Shown piece by piece: positions 24,409-31,571 of a stretch of 42,210 nt of DNA. Position numbers and translations under genes: made by a program. The notes below the pieces were generated by a model. The model made no database searches, had not been told where the DNA came from, and saw only the letters and a program-made list of their open reading frames with translations. Position 1 is the first letter of the stretch; each line of letters starts with the position of its first letter. Source of the DNA: a virus. The stretch spans positions 1-42,210 of IMG/VR virus record IMGVR_UViG_3300007352_000009; one strand, given 5' to 3'.

Positions 24409-24751
24409 AGACAAAAACCTCGGCTCCATCTCGCTTCGCAATCGCAATCATGTGCCGCGTGCCAGGACTCTGCCCATCCCACACAGCCAACACTCGATTC
24501 GCTAGCCCGAGCATGTATTCATTTCTCAGTCGTCCAGCAGCCTGCCCGTACCGCTTCCACTCTGCCGGACATACCTTTAGCGGCAACCCGCAGTCCCTGG
24601 CAAACTCTTCAGCCCGGGTATCGACTCCGGCTGCTCCACCACTGATCACGGACGTGATTTCCCACGGACACGCCTCAATCGCCGCTGCCAGTATCTGCCA
24701 GTCGGTGATTGTGCGACTCCCGGCAATGATAGTCTTCACTCTTTCGTCCAC
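24332..24751 (-). CDS. SLOG-superfamily protein (DUF2493-like)
   Basis: 139 residues. IIAGSRTITDWQIL at the N-terminus and SVISGGAAGVDTRAEEFAR at 35-52 are the nucleotide-binding Rossmann signatures of the DUF2493/SLOG group; RLRNEYML (74-81) follows. Such domains bind nucleotides or nucleotide-derived ligands, and relatives occur in phages and in defence systems. The start is GTG at 24751, overlapping the end of a 54-residue gene; a second GTG four codons in is possible. Confidence 0.75.
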   Translation of the reverse strand: MDERVKTIIAGSRTITDWQILAAAIEACPWEITSVISGGAAGVDTRAEEFARDCGLPLKVCPAEWKRYGQAAGRLRNEYMLGLANRVLAVWDGQSPGTRHMIAIAKRDGAEVFVYEYHADTGKTFEEHFPARNTRIGSR

Positions 24752-24900
24752 CTATTACCAAAACACAAGTACTGCATTGTTCTCCAAAACCAATTCGGCT
24801 CTTTGCCTTTTAACGGCCTCCACACAATACCGTCGCCCTGATGAGCACCAAACAACGAACACTTCCACTCAGAAAAATCTGGATGCTGAATGGCGTTCAT
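24736..24900 (-). CDS. Small conserved-looking protein, 54 aa
   Basis: The 54-residue frame contains HPDFSEWKCSLFGAHQGDG and PNWFWRTMQYLCFGNRW, rich in Trp and Cys. The start overlaps the stop of the upstream gene by one base (TGATG), and its end overlaps the SLOG gene. It is below usual length cut-offs but has the coupling and composition of a real gene. Function unknown. Confidence 0.6.
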   Translation of the reverse strand: MNAIQHPDFSEWKCSLFGAHQGDGIVWRPLKGKEPNWFWRTMQYLCFGNRWTKE

Positions 24901-25082
24901 CATTTCATTGCTCCGACAATCGCCGTCTGTTTGCCAGTCGGTGCCACGATCAGCCGATTCTGCTCTTCTGCCGCCTCTTGAGCGATATGCGTTAACAGCT
25001 TCTCAATCCGCTGCAGCCGGCCTTCATGGTCCTTCAATGTGGCCATGGTGTCTACTCGTCGCTTCTTAATTGGTCTGGGCAT
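24900..25082 (-). CDS. Hypothetical helical protein, 60 aa
   Basis: The ATG at 25082 has a GGAGAGAGG site; a longer frame from 25127 lacks one. Basic N-terminus (MPRPIKKRRVDTM) then a helix that could form a coiled coil (EGRLQRIEKLLTHIAQEAAEE). Function unknown. Confidence 0.5.
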   Translation of the reverse strand: MPRPIKKRRVDTMATLKDHEGRLQRIEKLLTHIAQEAAEEQNRLIVAPTGKQTAIVGAMK

Positions 25083-25236
25083 CGATTTTCCTCTCTCCAA
25101 AATCTGCTGAAAATGTAGCGCCGTCATTAAATTTAACTATTATTTGAGAAGGCACTTCCCCTATTTCATCCGAGATTATTAACGCAGCCTTTGCCATACC
25201 GTGTGCAGCAGCTACTGCACGCGCACTATTCTCCAC
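25066..25236 (-). CDS. Hypothetical protein, 56 aa
   Basis: The GTG at 25236 follows GAGAGG. Residues 1-25 form an Ala-rich helix; the second half (PSQIIVKFNDGATFSADFGE) is beta-like. It overlaps both neighbours by 11-17 bases, the pattern of this operon. Function unknown. Confidence 0.45.
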   Translation of the reverse strand: MENSARAVAAAHGMAKAALIISDEIGEVPSQIIVKFNDGATFSADFGERKIDAQTN

Positions 25237-25534
25237 TTTGCCTCTCTTTCACGTTGGACAACCAGGATTCCAGCATCTTTGTCTCTTTCTCGATCTGCTG
25301 GAAACTGAACGGCTCCACTTCGTAGCCCCGCGCTTCCGCCGTTTTCACAATCTGCTGTCGGACAGCAGCTAGTGCTGAGATCCACGCACTCACAATCAGC
25401 TCTTCTTCCTCGGCTGTCAGGGAGCCGCCACAGCGTTCTCGTTGACAAAAGATGAAATCCTGGCTCGCTCGATAAATATGCTGCCACGCATCTATAATCA
25501 TGTCATTAAATTGCTTTAATCGATCAGCTTCCAC
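25226..25534 (-). CDS. Hypothetical helical protein, 102 aa
   Basis: The GTG at 25534 has GGAG 6 bases upstream and overlaps the HAD gene by 11 bases; an ORF is open to 25594 without a site. Mostly helical, with CQRERCGGSLTAEEEELI in the middle and a long C-terminal helix. Not recognised. Confidence 0.55.
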   Translation of the reverse strand: MEADRLKQFNDMIIDAWQHIYRASQDFIFCQRERCGGSLTAEEEELIVSAWISALAAVRQQIVKTAEARGYEVEPFSFQQIEKETKMLESWLSNVKERQSGE

Positions 25535-26003
25535 TCTGGACTCCAAACGTTGTCGGCGTGACTTCCCGCTGCCAGTTCTGCAGCTTATGCCCAAATCGCG
25601 CTTTTACAGTAGCTACAACATCTTGCCAATACATCTCGTGATCCATACTCGGATCTGGCGGATTTACAATGGAAATGGCACGATCATCGATACCAAACAA
25701 TATGTGCGTTGGTTTCGGCAACGGAAACACGTAGTCAATTGGAATGTCATTGTGCTGAGCCCACGCTTTAATTTCTTCAATGACTTGATTCACGTCTTGA
25801 TATTTTCCATCAAGCCCAAGCATTGCAGTACGAGCAGTGAAAACCATAATACGTAGGCCCATGTGTTTAAATTCATATAGGGCTTTTCGTGCTCCCGGCC
25901 TCGGCTTTCCAAAGCGGGGATAGTGATTATCTTCGCAAAGTGTTCCATCCATATCCACCCAGCACCACGGATGGCTTACGGGAATATTCGTTTGCTGGCT
26001 CAT
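25524..26003 (-). CDS. HAD-superfamily phosphatase-like protein
   Basis: 159 residues from the ATG at 26003 (site GGTGGGAAA). All four HAD motifs are present: I WVDMDGTLCE (D17, D19), II VFTAR (T56), III Lys (K97 in LPKP), IV FGIDDRAI (D106, D107). It therefore probably removes phosphate from a small molecule or nucleic acid end. It is short and lacks a large cap, as in polynucleotide 3'-phosphatases and small nucleotidases; the substrate is unknown. A role in end healing together with RtcB is speculative. Confidence 0.75.
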   Translation of the reverse strand: MSQQTNIPVSHPWCWVDMDGTLCEDNHYPRFGKPRPGARKALYEFKHMGLRIMVFTARTAMLGLDGKYQDVNQVIEEIKAWAQHNDIPIDYVFPLPKPTHILFGIDDRAISIVNPPDPSMDHEMYWQDVVATVKARFGHKLQNWQREVTPTTFGVQSGS

Positions 26004-26140
26004 TTTCCCACCCACAGCAGACAGAAGTTAGAAGCTGCGTACGTCATCAGAAGTGCAGCTACCCACACAGAACCACGCAGCCCTTCATACACAGCTCCAC
26101 CGATGTAGAGTAGTACTGATGCCACCAGAAACCAGTTCAT
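26000..26140 (-). CDS. Small membrane protein, 46 aa
   Basis: A frame of 46 residues with two hydrophobic stretches (NWFLVASVLLYIGGAVY and SVWVAALLMTYAASNFCLLW). Start and stop both overlap neighbours by 4 bases (ATGA). The precise coupling argues that it is translated; function unknown. Confidence 0.55.
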   Translation of the reverse strand: MNWFLVASVLLYIGGAVYEGLRGSVWVAALLMTYAASNFCLLWVGK

Positions 26141-26649
26141 ACTTCACCATACCCATCAGGTCGAATATCTGTGCTACGACGGCCCCATGAAGGAAATGAA
26201 AAACGCCTACCGCCGCCCTTCAAGGAACAATGGTATTCAAAATCGTATTTTATACGACGATCTGCAGGCCCTTCTCTGCGTTCTAGTGACACTGTTCTGC
26301 CGTATTCTAAAATACTCTCCTGCCTCTCCTGCTCTTTCGCAATGCCTAGTCCCAGAGGCATATAGAGGCGCACGTCAAATGCCCGGCTCTTCAGTCCCTC
26401 AGACTCCACCTTGCCAGTCTTCGCCCATGCCAGCAGTGCCAGAATGTGCTTCATCACGTAGACTGCCCACACAGCCCGAGGGCCTACCGGCTTCTGACAG
26501 TGCGGACAGCAGACCAGCTCGCCTACGGTTTTGAAGTTGTTAAGCCGGTCAGAGTTACCAATTGTGTAATCGGCTCCTTTCGTCTCCCCGAGCTTCTTAT
26601 CCTGCTCGATGCACTCGTTTAGTAATTCATTAAATTCTGCAGCTTCCAT
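26137..26649 (-). CDS. Hypothetical protein, possibly nucleotide-modification-associated
   Basis: 170 residues. The core reads TIGNSDRLNNFK, a CCPHC zinc-like knuckle (47-51), GPRAVWAVYVMKHILALLAW and SRAFDVRLYMPLG. The order (DRLxNF, W.....KH, R..D.R.Y) resembles the small helical proteins near nucleotide-modification genes (DUF1599/Nmad group), but with an inserted zinc knuckle. The C-terminal 60 residues are basic. The assignment is tentative. Confidence 0.55.
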   Translation of the reverse strand: MEAAEFNELLNECIEQDKKLGETKGADYTIGNSDRLNNFKTVGELVCCPHCQKPVGPRAVWAVYVMKHILALLAWAKTGKVESEGLKSRAFDVRLYMPLGLGIAKEQERQESILEYGRTVSLERREGPADRRIKYDFEYHCSLKGGGRRFSFPSWGRRSTDIRPDGYGEV

Positions 26650-27005
26650 TCATCACCCTTTCGTGCCAGGTACATCAGTGTCAGCAAGTGTTCTAGTGTC
26701 ACAACAGCCAATGCTTCACTGTTATTCCGCCGTGTTACCAGTACTGGACGCCGGCCTACAGCTCTGGCATTCGTCTCTGCCTGCTTCCAGCAGGCGGGGA
26801 GTGAGAACGACTCCACGGCTTTCGCCTCGAATGCCACATGAAGCGGATCTGCCAGCACCGTGTTCAGCGCCATAACATCGACGCCCTTCTCGCCCATGAT
26901 GGCGCACTTCACCAACTCAGGATCATAATTAAACACTTGGATAATTAGATCCCGAATATGCTGTTGCAACCGCCTACCTTTGGCCTTTGCGCTTTTAGGT
27001 TTCAT
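26619..27005 (-). CDS. PD-(D/E)XK nuclease, Holliday-junction-resolvase-like
   Basis: 128 residues. KGRRLQQHIRDLI begins the fold; GEKGVDVMAL supplies the Asp (D43) and HVAFEAKA the ExK (E60, K62), the arrangement of archaeal-type Holliday junction resolvases and related phage nucleases. A following CWKQAE helix and PVLVTRRN strand fit. It would act on recombination or replication intermediates with the Cas4-like nuclease encoded nearby. The start overlaps the previous gene. Confidence 0.7.
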   Translation of the reverse strand: MKPKSAKAKGRRLQQHIRDLIIQVFNYDPELVKCAIMGEKGVDVMALNTVLADPLHVAFEAKAVESFSLPACWKQAETNARAVGRRPVLVTRRNNSEALAVVTLEHLLTLMYLARKGDEWKLQNLMNY

Positions 27006-27324
27006 TGATACACAATCCTTGAAATGCGATTTTCCGCATATCAGCCAAATGTGCTCTGACTGCTTCTATTTGGCCCACAGAGCCCAACCCCTGCGTTGGA
27101 CGAATACCAGCCTCGTAAAGCTGATCCATCAACCGTTGCGCTTGCTCTGGATCTAATCGCAACGTAGGAACATACGGTTGGCCCGGTCTATATTCAGTTA
27201 ACGTCAAAGGTTGAGCGACACTACGAGAAATGCCTTCGACTTCCGAATAGAATATGATCTTGTACGTGGGATCAAAAAAAGTAACTGGCTCCACGAAGCA
27301 CTTGAGCCTGATGTCTCCTATCAT
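26995..27324 (-). CDS. Hypothetical protein, 109 aa
   Basis: Begins with beta strands (MIGDIRLKCFVEPVTFFDPT, KIIFYSEVEGIS), then a helix with LDPEQAQRLMDQLYEAGIRP. It overlaps the nuclease gene by 11 bases and its start overlaps the previous stop. Not recognised. Confidence 0.55.
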   Translation of the reverse strand: MIGDIRLKCFVEPVTFFDPTYKIIFYSEVEGISRSVAQPLTLTEYRPGQPYVPTLRLDPEQAQRLMDQLYEAGIRPTQGLGSVGQIEAVRAHLADMRKIAFQGLCINET

Positions 27325-27548
27325 TTACCCCACTCCTTTTGCGACCACTTCTCGTTCAATTCTTCAAGGTCGTGTAAAATTTCAAGCACGCCTCGGCCCG
27401 AGTCAGTCTTAGGGGTATACGCAGCTCCAAGCAATAAATCATCAGCCACCAGCTTTATTACCTGCTTAAGAATCGTGCGTTTTGTCTGCCGATACTTTCG
27501 GCTTGTCGGAATACCTATGTTGTCCAAAACGTATCTTGGAACACTCAT
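27321..27548 (-). CDS. Hypothetical protein, 75 aa
   Basis: Basic N-terminal half with KYRQTKRTILKQVIKLVADD and an acidic C-terminal helix (EILHDLEELNEKW). ATGA overlap with the next gene. No family recognised. Confidence 0.5.
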   Translation of the reverse strand: MSVPRYVLDNIGIPTSRKYRQTKRTILKQVIKLVADDLLLGAAYTPKTDSGRGVLEILHDLEELNEKWSQKEWGK

Positions 27549-27553
27549 TTACT

Positions 27554-27790
27554 TCACTTTCTCTTAAACAACAGGCTCATTCGCACTTCCCGAGAGTCTG
27601 TTAGCACGTCAATGTGTGATTCAAGTTGAGAGTACACACGGCCTGCAATACTTGCAGTGGCTTCCTCCAAATCCCGTTCAAATTTTGTTATAGCTTCTTT
27701 CCGCAATCGCTCAGCCTCTTTGCTGATAGTGCTACGCAGAGCTTCGCTCAAAGCAGACATCAACGTCTCTGTTGTAATTTGCGAAGCCAT
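27554..27790 (-). CDS. Hypothetical coiled-coil protein, 78 aa
   Basis: Almost entirely one amphipathic helix (ALRSTISKEAERLRKEAITK, then FERDLEEATASIAGRVY). It starts directly after the exonuclease stop. No family recognised. Confidence 0.5.
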   Translation of the reverse strand: MASQITTETLMSALSEALRSTISKEAERLRKEAITKFERDLEEATASIAGRVYSQLESHIDVLTDSREVRMSLLFKRK

Positions 27791-28531
27791 CTACTTCTTC
27801 TCCCCTTTCCTCGCCCTGAACCAGTGGCCGCAATCATTGCATCGGAATCTGCGATACTTGTTCTGCGTCGTGTACGTAAACCCGCGAGACTGAAGCGACC
27901 GGCTGCCGCAATTCTCGCACGCAGGACGCTCCTGAAACAGCCGAGCGTTCAACCGCGCAGGCACCCACGGAGCCAGCTTCTTGTACACTCTCGGCAACAA
28001 TGCCACGTCTCGTCGGTTATACCGCAGCATTTTCAGCAGAGCTAATTCATCACCCCTGATGCAATCCTTCCACAAGTCGAAATCAGTTTTCAGTTTCTTG
28101 CCGACTTTCAATCGCTCTGCCAGATAAACCAGCCTGTTGCTATTGAAGTTAAACACCTTCTTTGCCATCTTCTTCGTGTCGATTTGCACACACGGAGGAA
28201 GAGGCGGAAGTCCATGTATAAGACACTGAGTCATAATCCAACGTATATCGAAGTTGTCTCCGTTATGAGCGCACCAAGCATCGGCTTGACTCATCACTTC
28301 ATGCAGCTTCAGCGTCACCTGCCGGTCATCTTTCGGGCTTGCCGGATCAACGCAGACAGACTCAACCTTTGAGCTGCCATACCATAGCCAGCTTGCACAA
28401 ATGATCGTCGCTTCTTCATCTATGTTCTCAGGCGATAAGTACCCGCCGTTGACTTTGAGACGCCAAAAGTATCCTTTATTTGGCGTCGTCTCAATGTCCA
28501 AAAACAGAATCTTTGGTTTAGAACCACTCAT
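27791..28531 (-). CDS. DEDDy 3'-5' exonuclease with C-terminal zinc ribbon
   Basis: 246 residues from the ATG at 28531 (site GGAGAAGG). RNase-H-like exonuclease motifs: FLDIETTP (D12, E14), AHNGDNFDIRW (D95), YNRRDV (Y171, D175), all four acidic residues present. A C-terminal zinc ribbon follows (C205, C208, C231, C234) in a transposase-like setting (CNDCGHWFRA), probably for DNA or RNA binding. It probably trims 3' ends during replication or repair. The fusion of these two parts is unusual. Confidence 0.8.
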   Translation of the reverse strand: MSGSKPKILFLDIETTPNKGYFWRLKVNGGYLSPENIDEEATIICASWLWYGSSKVESVCVDPASPKDDRQVTLKLHEVMSQADAWCAHNGDNFDIRWIMTQCLIHGLPPLPPCVQIDTKKMAKKVFNFNSNRLVYLAERLKVGKKLKTDFDLWKDCIRGDELALLKMLRYNRRDVALLPRVYKKLAPWVPARLNARLFQERPACENCGSRSLQSRGFTYTTQNKYRRFRCNDCGHWFRARKGEKK

Positions 28532-28631
28532 CACCTTCTCCAGGTCGAGCCGGGGGATCATCTCCCGGCCATGCACCTAACAGCAGAATGCCGAAGAGCA
28601 CTGCCGCAAACAGATACAACTCTGAATACAT
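28518..28631 (-). CDS. Small membrane peptide, 37 aa
   Basis: A 37-residue frame with one transmembrane helix (YLFAAVLFGILLLGAW) and an acidic tail. It starts directly after the previous stop and overlaps the exonuclease start by 14 bases. Function unknown; kept at moderate confidence because of the operon fit. Confidence 0.45.
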   Translation of the reverse strand: MYSELYLFAAVLFGILLLGAWPGDDPPARPGEGDEWF

Positions 28632-28991
28632 CTAGCAATCCTTCCAGTAGCCATTATCAGCAGCCCAATGAATCAAATGTTGCTGCTCATACGGCGTGAG
28701 TATTCGCATCACGTCCTGCTCTACCGCGTATACACGGTTGTGGTGCCAGCCTGGTTCAAGGCAGTGGATAGCCTCGTGAACCAGTGTTTCGATCATCTTC
28801 ACCAGGGATTGCCGAGGATTGATCAGGACTCGGCTGGACGCCATATCAGCCTCACCATACAGTGTCGGCTTAGACAACTCCTTGACCGTGAAGACAACTG
28901 TGAGCTTGCCATAGCGATAGGCAGCCAAGATACGTTCTTTAATGCTGTCTCGACGTTGCGCTCGCTCAGGGCTAAGCTTTCTTTCTGCCAC
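28632..28991 (-). CDS. SprT-like zinc metallopeptidase
   Basis: The GTG at 28991 follows AAAGG; the frame is open to 29021 (TTG). In the longer numbering the signature LVHEAIHCLEPGWHH lies at 80-94, with HEAIH as zinc and catalytic site and a further His pair downstream. It resembles SprT-family proteases, which in cells resolve DNA-protein crosslinks. It has no signal peptide. It lies between two DNA nucleases, so a role in DNA repair or removing bound proteins is plausible. Confidence 0.7.
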   Translation of the reverse strand: MAERKLSPERAQRRDSIKERILAAYRYGKLTVVFTVKELSKPTLYGEADMASSRVLINPRQSLVKMIETLVHEAIHCLEPGWHHNRVYAVEQDVMRILTPYEQQHLIHWAADNGYWKDC

Positions 28992-29727
28992 GGCTTGCAC
29001 CTTTCGGCTTTGGCTCTCCAACCAGCACTCTCAGTGGATAGCGTCCTTCCGGTTTGCAATTTTCGTAGAACGGGCACACAGACTGCACTTCACCCTTGTA
29101 GATGTTCGCGCACATCCAATCCGGGCACAGGTCTACTTTCGTCGGCTGCTTCGTGTTAACCGCATCGAGCAGCCTATCTTTCTCCGCAACCAATGCATCC
29201 CGGATGTCTTTACGCTCTTGCGCCGTTAACTCGATGCGCCACGACACGATCTCAAGCGTTGAAGGCTTGGAGCCGTCCCAGCGTCTGCCTGAATTGGTGT
29301 AGAGCACGACCACATGGCCGATTGGAGCATCTTCCATAGCCATGTACGCCGTAATCTGATCCACGTACCGGGGCTCGCATTCCTCCGGCACAGTGTACTT
29401 GCGGGAAGTCTTTAGCTCTGTAGACTCACCGTCAGGCGGGCGTAAGTCTTGCGTACCGACCACTCCACAATGCTTAACCTTCTGCTCTGCATACTCAATG
29501 CCGCACACATGTTGAAACAGAAGATGCCACGCCTCACCAGCCGCAAAAAGGCCCACCATTTCGTCAGTGACACGTTCCCCGAGTAGTCGCACCCAATAAG
29601 CTTTCCGTGGTGCCAAAAGCTCAGATACATGGACTTCATCAGGTTTCAGCTCCCTCGGCTTACTGAACGCTTCTTTGACGAATGACCAGATTTCGTTAGC
29701 TCTCGCATTATCTTTTGTAATCCTCAC
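28972..29727 (-). CDS. Cas4/RecB-like PD-(D/E)XK nuclease
   Basis: 251 residues. Motifs in order: VSELLAPRKAYW (34-45), GEAWHLL (H68), a possible Asp at D94, STELKTSR (E104, K106) and YVDQITAYM (Q124, Y128). The C-terminal cysteines C201, C206, C218 and C224 could bind an iron-sulphur cluster or zinc. Canonical Cas4 has a Cys in the first motif (CPRK); here it is Ala39, while four C-terminal cysteines remain. It probably degrades DNA ends in recombination. It overlaps the metallopeptidase. Confidence 0.78.
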   Translation of the reverse strand: MRITKDNARANEIWSFVKEAFSKPRELKPDEVHVSELLAPRKAYWVRLLGERVTDEMVGLFAAGEAWHLLFQHVCGIEYAEQKVKHCGVVGTQDLRPPDGESTELKTSRKYTVPEECEPRYVDQITAYMAMEDAPIGHVVVLYTNSGRRWDGSKPSTLEIVSWRIELTAQERKDIRDALVAEKDRLLDAVNTKQPTKVDLCPDWMCANIYKGEVQSVCPFYENCKPEGRYPLRVLVGEPKPKGASRGRKKA

Positions 29728-30215
29728 GCAACATTCTTTCTCTTGTTCTCTGACTGCTGACGGTTAGTTGCCCATCGGCAGTTGCTAGGCTCGTAATTGC
29801 CATTGACATTAACGCGATCTAGCGTCATACCCGCAGGACGTTCGCCCATGTCTGCCAGGAAGTTTTCAAACTGCAACCAACGCTCACAGACCTTAATGCC
29901 TCTACCTCCGTAATGATGCCAGTCGTGGCGTTTAGCTTGTGTACAACGAGCCACCATACTGCGCCACGATTGATACGTTGAAGAGGGAGAAGATCCCTGC
30001 AAACTATGCCCATGCTTAAATAGCTTACGTCTACCTTCTTTAGTTGCGACCAACCTTCTGCGACACCCACATGATTTTATTTCTCCTGATTTGATGTGAG
30101 TATACCTCGCGATAAACCACTCTCCGCAGTGACACTCGCACCACCATTGGCTGTGTCCAGAATTAGCAATAGAATGCTGGCGAACAAGGAGAGAGTTGTC
30201 CTTAATTACCTTCAT
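29724..30215 (-). CDS. HNH/AP2-type homing-endonuclease-like protein (copy 2)
   Basis: Paralogue of the genes at 2151 and 30783, sharing YQSWRSMVARC, YGGRGIKVCERW, FLADMGERP, TLDRVNVNGNYEPSNCRWAT, and a Cys cluster (CECHCGE, SCGC) in the N-terminus. The catalytic His of the HNH motif is Arg in DRV. The start chosen is the ATG at 30215; the frame is open to 30239. It overlaps the Gly-rich gene by 14 bases and ends at the Cas4-like start. Confidence 0.8.
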   Translation of the reverse strand: MKVIKDNSLLVRQHSIANSGHSQWWCECHCGEWFIARYTHIKSGEIKSCGCRRRLVATKEGRRKLFKHGHSLQGSSPSSTYQSWRSMVARCTQAKRHDWHHYGGRGIKVCERWLQFENFLADMGERPAGMTLDRVNVNGNYEPSNCRWATNRQQSENKRKNVA

Positions 30216-30552
30216 TCCCGCCGCCCTGCTCGCTGCCATCTGAGAGCATGACGGAGAGATTCAGCATGTCGCTGTTCTTACGCTGCCCGACGTACAGCAT
30301 GTCACCCACCTGCAGGCTTTGCAGGCACTCCAAGATTTCTTCATTGATAAATACCGAATGCCCACTCTTGCCAGGGAACAAGCCCGTAATGTTCTTCCAC
30401 TCACGGTCCTGCTGCTCCTGTTGCTGTTGCCGGCCACGACCTTTGAAGTTGCTTTTGCCGCCGCCGCTATTCCCGCCACGGCGGAAGTTGCTGCCTCCAC
30501 CGCCACGATTGCCGCCACCACTGTAGCTCTTTCGACCATTCCCCCAAGCCAT
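30202..30552 (-). CDS. Gly/Arg-rich (RGG-like) nucleic-acid-binding candidate
   Basis: 116 residues. Residues 1-45 are almost all Gly, Arg, Asn, Ser (GGGGSNFRRGGNSGGGKSNF), an RGG-like low-complexity arm, then a Gln run. The C-terminal half (WKNITGLFPGKSGHSVFINE, QVGDMLYVGQRKNSDMLNLS) is a small beta-rich domain. RGG-type arms bind single-stranded nucleic acid and its neighbours are nucleases, so a role as single-strand-binding protein is plausible but unproven. Confidence 0.6.
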   Translation of the reverse strand: MAWGNGRKSYSGGGNRGGGGSNFRRGGNSGGGKSNFKGRGRQQQQEQQDREWKNITGLFPGKSGHSVFINEEILECLQSLQVGDMLYVGQRKNSDMLNLSVMLSDGSEQGGGNEGN

Positions 30553-30779
30553 TATTCAACAACCTCCATACTCAGCGTATTATCACCATCAAACACCAAT
30601 CCATACTGTTTCAGATATTCAACTTCACGAGGCCACAGTCTGACCGACCTTCCGGGGGTCAATGTCAACAATAGATGCTCTGTGCCATCGGAAGTTTCTG
30701 CCAGCAAATCAACATCCTGTCCGTCTTCTCTCAAAAAGAAGTGAAGATCATCTTTGCTATTCCGTACTTTGAATCCCAC
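30552..30779 (-). CDS. Hypothetical beta-rich protein, 75 aa
   Basis: Short strands (FFLREDGQDVDLLAETSDG, EHLLLTLTPGRSVRLW) and few helices. Its stop overlaps the start of the Gly-rich gene. It lies between two HNH genes that flank this gene pair. Not recognised. Confidence 0.55.
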   Translation of the reverse strand: MGFKVRNSKDDLHFFLREDGQDVDLLAETSDGTEHLLLTLTPGRSVRLWPREVEYLKQYGLVFDGDNTLSMEVVE

Positions 30780-30782
30780 TGC

Positions 30783-31265
30783 TTATCCCTCCTTACTTGT
30801 CTTTCGTTTGTTATACGCCTGTTGACTCCATGTTGCCCATCGGCAATTGCCAGGCTCATAATTGCCATCTACATTAATTCTATCTATCGTCATGCCTACA
30901 GACGGCTTTTCGCCCATATCTGCTAAGAAGTTTTCAAACAACATCCAGCGTTCGCAGACACTAATCCCCCTCCCACCGTAATGAATATAAGCATCATGCT
31001 TAGGATTAAAACAGCGTTGCTTCATCGCATACCAAGAAAGGTATGTGCTCCCTTTCCCTTTTTGGCTTTGACCATGCTTAAAACTTCTAGTAGCTGTAGC
31101 TTCCCGATGTAAGCATCCACAAGATTTAGTGTTGCCTGACTGCAAGTTGTACTCAAGAACAATCAGGATCTCACCGCACGAACACTCACACCAATAACGA
31201 GCTTGCCATCGTTTGCTGGATTTAGCTCGGTTAATGACAGTCAGCCTGCCAAAATTAGCCTTCAC
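30783..31265 (-). CDS. HNH/AP2-type homing-endonuclease-like protein (copy 3)
   Basis: Paralogue of 2151 and 29724: YLSWYAMKQRC, YGGRGISVCERW, FLADMGEKP, TIDRINVDGNYEPGNCRWAT, with N-terminal Cys cluster (CECSCGE, SCGC). GTG start at 31265, overlapping a 35-residue frame. The Arg-for-His change in the HNH motif is shared by all three copies. Confidence 0.8.
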   Translation of the reverse strand: MKANFGRLTVINRAKSSKRWQARYWCECSCGEILIVLEYNLQSGNTKSCGCLHREATATRSFKHGQSQKGKGSTYLSWYAMKQRCFNPKHDAYIHYGGRGISVCERWMLFENFLADMGEKPSVGMTIDRINVDGNYEPGNCRWATWSQQAYNKRKTSKEG

Positions 31266-31362
31266 GGCTAGTCAGAAACCATTGCACCAATCGCTGATCC
31301 GCGTTTGGACTGATGATCAGCCTCATCCCATTCTTCAGCAAGATCACTGTTTTGCCGTTCAT
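31255..31362 (-). CDS. Hypothetical small protein, 35 aa
   Basis: A 35-residue frame (NGKTVILLKNGMRLIISPNA) with an ATGA start overlap and an 11-base overlap with HNH copy 3. Two short strands are likely. Low complexity is absent, which favours a real gene, but the length limits confidence. Confidence 0.4.
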   Translation of the reverse strand: MNGKTVILLKNGMRLIISPNADQRLVQWFLTSREG

Positions 31363-31571
31363 ACCAGTACCTCATCGTATTCAGCAACAAGTGAGATGCC
31401 ATTCGGCGGCTCTACCTCATTGATACCGCAGTCATTTTCCTTACAAATAACATCGCGCCACTTGTCTAGAGCCTCTTCGTATGTCTTAGCTAAAACGAAC
31501 AACGGCCTATCTGAATCCTGAACATAGTAGAGATTTCGGTTTTCAGAATCGCAATGCATTTTAGGATGCAT
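31359..31571 (-). CDS. Hypothetical protein, 70 aa
   Basis: The ATG at 31571 overlaps the upstream stop (TAATG); the frame is open to 31604. Acidic, with a helix (LAKTYEEALDKWRDVICKEN) in the middle. Not recognised. Confidence 0.5.
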   Translation of the reverse strand: MHPKMHCDSENRNLYYVQDSDRPLFVLAKTYEEALDKWRDVICKENDCGINEVEPPNGISLVAEYDEVLV

